Source: Candidatus Obscuribacterales bacterium (GTDB taxonomy: Bacteria; Cyanobacteriota; Vampirovibrionia; Obscuribacterales; Obscuribacteraceae). Taken from it: a DNA stretch of 64,000 nucleotides. Below the pieces are notes generated by a model. It did no database searches. It was given only the letters and a program-made list of their open reading frames with translations, and was not told the origin of the DNA. Of the stretch, positions 61,176 to 64,000 are shown piece after piece; the first letter of the stretch is position 1, and each line of letters begins with the position of its first letter. The stretch spans positions 682,001 through 746,000 of the forward strand of contig JAHBVO010000004.1 of NCBI GenBank assembly GCA_019637435.1. Reading direction: 5' to 3'. Position numbers and translations under genes: made by a program.

Positions 61176-63383
61176 ATGAATGACGACGCTTTGAAAAGCC
61201 TGGTTACCAGAGCAGAGTCTGGTAATGCTGACGCGCAATACGAATTAGCCGTCCTGATGCTCGATGAGAGTTCCCCGGAAGACGACGATTGGGAAGTCGA
61301 CCGCGGTAAGGGCAGCAAAGCTCTTGAGCAGGGCGCGCGCTGGCTGGTAATTGCCGCTCAGAATGGGCATTCCGAAGCTCAGAACGACCTTGCCAAACGC
61401 TACCACTATGGCATTGACTTTCCCGAAAATCAGTCCAAGGCTTTCGAGTGGTTCTCCAGAGCGGCCGAAAGCGAATGCGCTGAGGCTCAATTCTTCCTCG
61501 GTGAGATTTACACTGCCGACGATCTGGTCGCCTATGATATCGAAACCGCTCTAACCTGGTATGAGCGCTCCGCGCAAAACGGACATCAGTGGGCGCAACT
61601 CGCGCTGTTTGATATCTACAGGAACGGCGCCGACTTGAGCTTGCCCGACCTGGAGAAATCGTTGTATTGGGGGCGTAAAGCGGGTGAACAAGGTAATCTT
61701 GCCGCTCAGGTTAGTCTCGGTAAAATGTTTTTTGAAGGTGAAACAGTCGCGCGCGATCCGCTGGAAGCTGCATTCTGGCTGCACTTATCCGCTGACTTCG
61801 ATGATGACGCAAAGTCATTGCTTGCGACTTTGTATTTGAACGGACATGGTGTTGAGAAGGACGTTGCCAGAGCCGCTGAGCTGTTTCGCAGTCTTGCGCG
61901 CAAAGGTGATTCTGATGCGATGGTGCAACTCGCGATGGTTTTATTCGAGATGTATCGACCCCCGCATGATGAAATTCATGGCTGGCTGACGAGAGCAAGT
62001 GAAGCTGGTAATGCTCATGCGCGCGACATGCTTGAAGAGATTGAATCGTCCAAAGAGTTTGATTCGGTACTGCAAGAAGGTGACGAACAGGTGGCTGGAG
62101 AGTATCACTCCGCACCGGCACGCTCTGCCGAACAGTGGAGAGCGCTGGCGGAATCCGGCGACGCGGAAGCTCAATTCTCTTACGCGCGCATGCTCGAAGA
62201 TGGTAATTTTTTGCAGGGCGATATCGACGAAGCGGTCCGCTGGTACAGACGTTCAGCAGAGCAAGGTCATGTCGGTGCTTTCTGGAGTTTGAGCAAGTGC
62301 TATGAGTCCGGACTTGGTGTCGAGCAAGACGAGGAGAAGGCGCTGCAGTTTCTCAACGCAGCTGCAGAGGGCGGAAACGCTGATGCTCAGCTGCAGTTAG
62401 GCTGGCAATACTTTTTTGGATCTAAAGTTTTGGAGGACAAGGCGAAGGCGTTCGAGCTTTTTAAAGCTGCCTCCGACCAATTTAACTTGAGCGCACTTGT
62501 CTGGCAGGGGCATTGCTACCAGCATGGCGCCGGCGTTTCGCAAGACAGAACCCGGGCTTGCGAGTTGTATCTGAAAGCTGCCAACCTTGGAATGCTCAGC
62601 GCGCAGTTTAAACTCGGAATGATGTATCTGCTCGGATGGGGTGTTTCGCAAAACTCTGAGGAGGCGGCTAAGTGGCTTAATCGGGCGGCTCGCAGAAATC
62701 ACACTGCCTCCATGGTTGAACTCGGTCGAATGCATTTGACTGGAGATGGTGTCGAGGAGTCTCAAGAACTGGCTATAAATCTGTTTCGACAGGCGGCTGA
62801 ATTGGGCGACCCGGATGGGCTTGCGGCGCTCAGCTATACGGATGTCGTCTGGAAAAATGATTTGCGCTGCCAAATCGTTGATGGATTGTCAGTCGCGCAT
62901 GACGCTGGCGTAGTGCACCGCGATATCTGCCCGGCCAATATTTTGCTTGTTGATCCGAGAACGCCACTCGAGCTTGCAAAAATTATCGACTTCGGCATCG
63001 CGAAGCGTCTATCACCTGAAGGAGAACAACTCGACCCGCTGTCTATCACTGGTCCGGTTACCGGCATACCTGCATATCTGAGTCCTGAGCAATGTCAGGG
63101 ACAGCCTCTTGATTCTCGCTCCGACATATATTCGCTCGGTTGCGTTCTTTTTGAGACTCTTACTGGAGTTCGTGCGATTCGCGGTAATTCGTTTTTTGAA
63201 ATAATCTGTTCTCACCTCTATCAGCCACCGGCATCTATTCGCGAAGCCCGACCTGAAGCTAATTTCGGCAGGGACCTCGATGCTGTGATTCGCAAGATGA
63301 TGGCAAAAGATCCGAGCGCGCGTTATCAGAATTTAGAAGAGCTTCGCGAGGACTTGATTCAATTGCTGGCGGCAGCGGCGTAG
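61176..63383 (+). CDS. Sel1-repeat protein fused to a kinase C-lobe without N-lobe
   Basis: 735 residues. From about 1-550 there are roughly a dozen Sel1-like repeats (AQYELAVLMLDE, AQFFLGEIY, AQVSLGKMFFEG, AQLQLGWQYFFG pattern). The end (~555-735) is the C-lobe of a Ser/Thr kinase: HRDICPANILL (His 581), IDFG (605-607 region), YLSPEQ, YSLGCVLFETLTG. No Gly-loop, VAIK Lys or alpha-C precedes it; Sel1 units run directly into the LRCQIVDGLSVAHDAG helix. Catalytic residues remain but ATP-binding parts are missing, so a pseudokinase or binding role is likely. Start ATG 61176 follows GAGGACGG. Confidence 0.8.
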   Translation: MNDDALKSLVTRAESGNADAQYELAVLMLDESSPEDDDWEVDRGKGSKALEQGARWLVIAAQNGHSEAQNDLAKRYHYGIDFPENQSKAFEWFSRAAESECAEAQFFLGEIYTADDLVAYDIETALTWYERSAQNGHQWAQLALFDIYRNGADLSLPDLEKSLYWGRKAGEQGNLAAQVSLGKMFFEGETVARDPLEAAFWLHLSADFDDDAKSLLATLYLNGHGVEKDVARAAELFRSLARKGDSDAMVQLAMVLFEMYRPPHDEIHGWLTRASEAGNAHARDMLEEIESSKEFDSVLQEGDEQVAGEYHSAPARSAEQWRALAESGDAEAQFSYARMLEDGNFLQGDIDEAVRWYRRSAEQGHVGAFWSLSKCYESGLGVEQDEEKALQFLNAAAEGGNADAQLQLGWQYFFGSKVLEDKAKAFELFKAASDQFNLSALVWQGHCYQHGAGVSQDRTRACELYLKAANLGMLSAQFKLGMMYLLGWGVSQNSEEAAKWLNRAARRNHTASMVELGRMHLTGDGVEESQELAINLFRQAAELGDPDGLAALSYTDVVWKNDLRCQIVDGLSVAHDAGVVHRDICPANILLVDPRTPLELAKIIDFGIAKRLSPEGEQLDPLSITGPVTGIPAYLSPEQCQGQPLDSRSDIYSLGCVLFETLTGVRAIRGNSFFEIICSHLYQPPASIREARPEANFGRDLDAVIRKMMAKDPSARYQNLEELREDLIQLLAAAA

Positions 63384-63453
63384 GTTTAGTCGAATAGAGC
63401 GTGAAAAACCTGGGTATGGTTTTCTAGGAATTCCATAAAGGGGAGGAGAAACT

Positions 63454-64000
63454 GTGAAGAAGTCGGCTGTGGGCGGGCTGGCGGCGCTTTTGCCTGTTTT
63501 CGCCATGCTGTTTCCTTCTGCGGTTTTTGCCGCTGGCGAAGACGAGTTCGAAATTGGGCGCAAGGCTTACTATGCCGGCGATTACAGTGCCGCCGAAGAG
63601 CACTTCGGTTTGGCGGTGGCTCAAGGACTCAGGACTCCAAGAGTTTGGCTTCTCTCTGGACACACTTTCCTGCGAAATGGTCAGTATGCGCGTGCGGTTC
63701 GCTGCTACGAGACATTGATAAACAATTTCGCGAATTCCGAGGATGCCAAAATCGCCAAGCAAAGTCTGCCGATCGCGAAGGCAAAAGCCAGCGCGCCTGC
63801 TGGCGCCGCGACCAAACCGGTTATGCCTCCGCCAGTGAAGGTGGTCGGCGGACCGGTTGCGACCAATGACGACAAACCTGCTCCGATTACTGGGCTGAAG
63901 GACCGCATTTATGTTGAACCACCGAAATTCAGCCATCCTCAGGTCAGCGCCAACTCGCTCAGAGCGATTCGAGAGGCCGTCGCAGCATTGCCGCCGCATC
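63454..64000 (+). CDS. exported TPR protein, 5' part (runs off the window)
   Basis: The frame is open from the GTG at 63454 to the end. GGAGG is 7 bases before the start. The signal peptide (KKSAVGGLAALLPVFAMLFPSAVFA) precedes a TPR-like unit (FEIGRKAYYAGDYSAAEEHFGLAVAQG, RVWLLSGHTFLRNGQYARAVRCYETLI), then a Pro/Ala linker (PVMPPPVKVVGGPVA). The N-terminal layout matches the matrixin protease at 55117, so the missing part may hold a peptidase domain; this is inference. Confidence 0.75.
   Translation, partial: MKKSAVGGLAALLPVFAMLFPSAVFAAGEDEFEIGRKAYYAGDYSAAEEHFGLAVAQGLRTPRVWLLSGHTFLRNGQYARAVRCYETLINNFANSEDAKIAKQSLPIAKAKASAPAGAATKPVMPPPVKVVGGPVATNDDKPAPITGLKDRIYVEPPKFSHPQVSANSLRAIREAVAALPPH

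Noticed and set aside
1..64000. tRNA or rRNA genes, insertion sequences, prophage
   Set aside because: I saw no T-loop/anticodon arrangement, rRNA core sequence, transposase or phage structural gene.

Overview
The window is chromosomal DNA of a free-living bacterium with moderate GC content. It carries housekeeping genes: gyrA, lysS, atpD, atpC, a ybaK-type deacylase, a guaB3-type IMP dehydrogenase relative, an HtrA protease and an OmpR-family response regulator. It also carries a striking load of Ser/Thr protein kinases, TPR and Sel1 proteins, and secreted proteins with proline/glutamine-rich tails. This mix, including GuaB3 (a cyanobacterial/actinobacterial family), suggests a non-photosynthetic relative of Cyanobacteria (Melainabacteria/Vampirovibrionia, for example Obscuribacterales). 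That placement is inference from gene content only. I saw no rRNA, tRNA, CRISPR, insertion sequence or prophage.

Layout. 0.3-2.4 kb: a secreted caspase-like protein and a secreted Pro/Ser-rich protein. 2.6-7.6 kb: a three-gene GldA / GldF-GldG fusion / DUF4340 ABC-2 exporter operon, ending at a hairpin shared with a convergent TPR membrane protein. 9.7-12 kb: an orphan response regulator, an LRV-repeat protein, a stretch of consecutive hairpins and a small protein. 12-20.8 kb: gyrA, a membrane spermidine-synthase-like protein, lysS, an unknown protein and ybaK. 20.9-27.6 kb, minus strand: a TPR/redoxin-like membrane protein, a kinase-TPR receptor, then an atypical kinase with a DUF1292 protein and a potassium channel. 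27.8-30.6 kb: atpD, a ClpP-type protease with a histone-H1-like basic tail, and atpC. 30.7-42.2 kb: a 1313-residue kinase, a phosphodiester-glycosidase-family protein, an aldehyde dehydrogenase, a PAS/aminotransferase pair, HtrA and GuaB3.

44.3-48.7 kb is the most unusual region. Four separately transcribed paralogues encode small secreted proteins of about 172 residues. Each has its own TTGAC(T/C)-17-TA(C/T)(A/T)CT promoter, a strong ribosome binding site and a strong terminator. The last 105 residues are identical in all four, while signal peptides, many synonymous positions and flanks differ. The two C-terminal hydrophobic segments joined by a short charged loop resemble the VirB2/TrbC pilin layout, but no other secretion genes are present. 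A 102-103 bp, four-copy tandem array built from perfect palindromes lies between copies 3 and 4.

48.8-64 kb is accessory: a Cys-motif TPR protein, a degenerate ThiF/E1-like protein whose conserved N-terminus begins upstream of any standard start codon, a HET-C/phospholipase-C-like protein, a DnaQ exonuclease fused to a WYL domain, secreted TPR proteins with matrixin-type metalloprotease domains, a cysteine-peptidase-like protein followed by a secreted TonB-C-like protein, a DinB protein, and a Sel1-repeat protein fused to a kinase C-lobe with no N-lobe. The last gene runs off the window.
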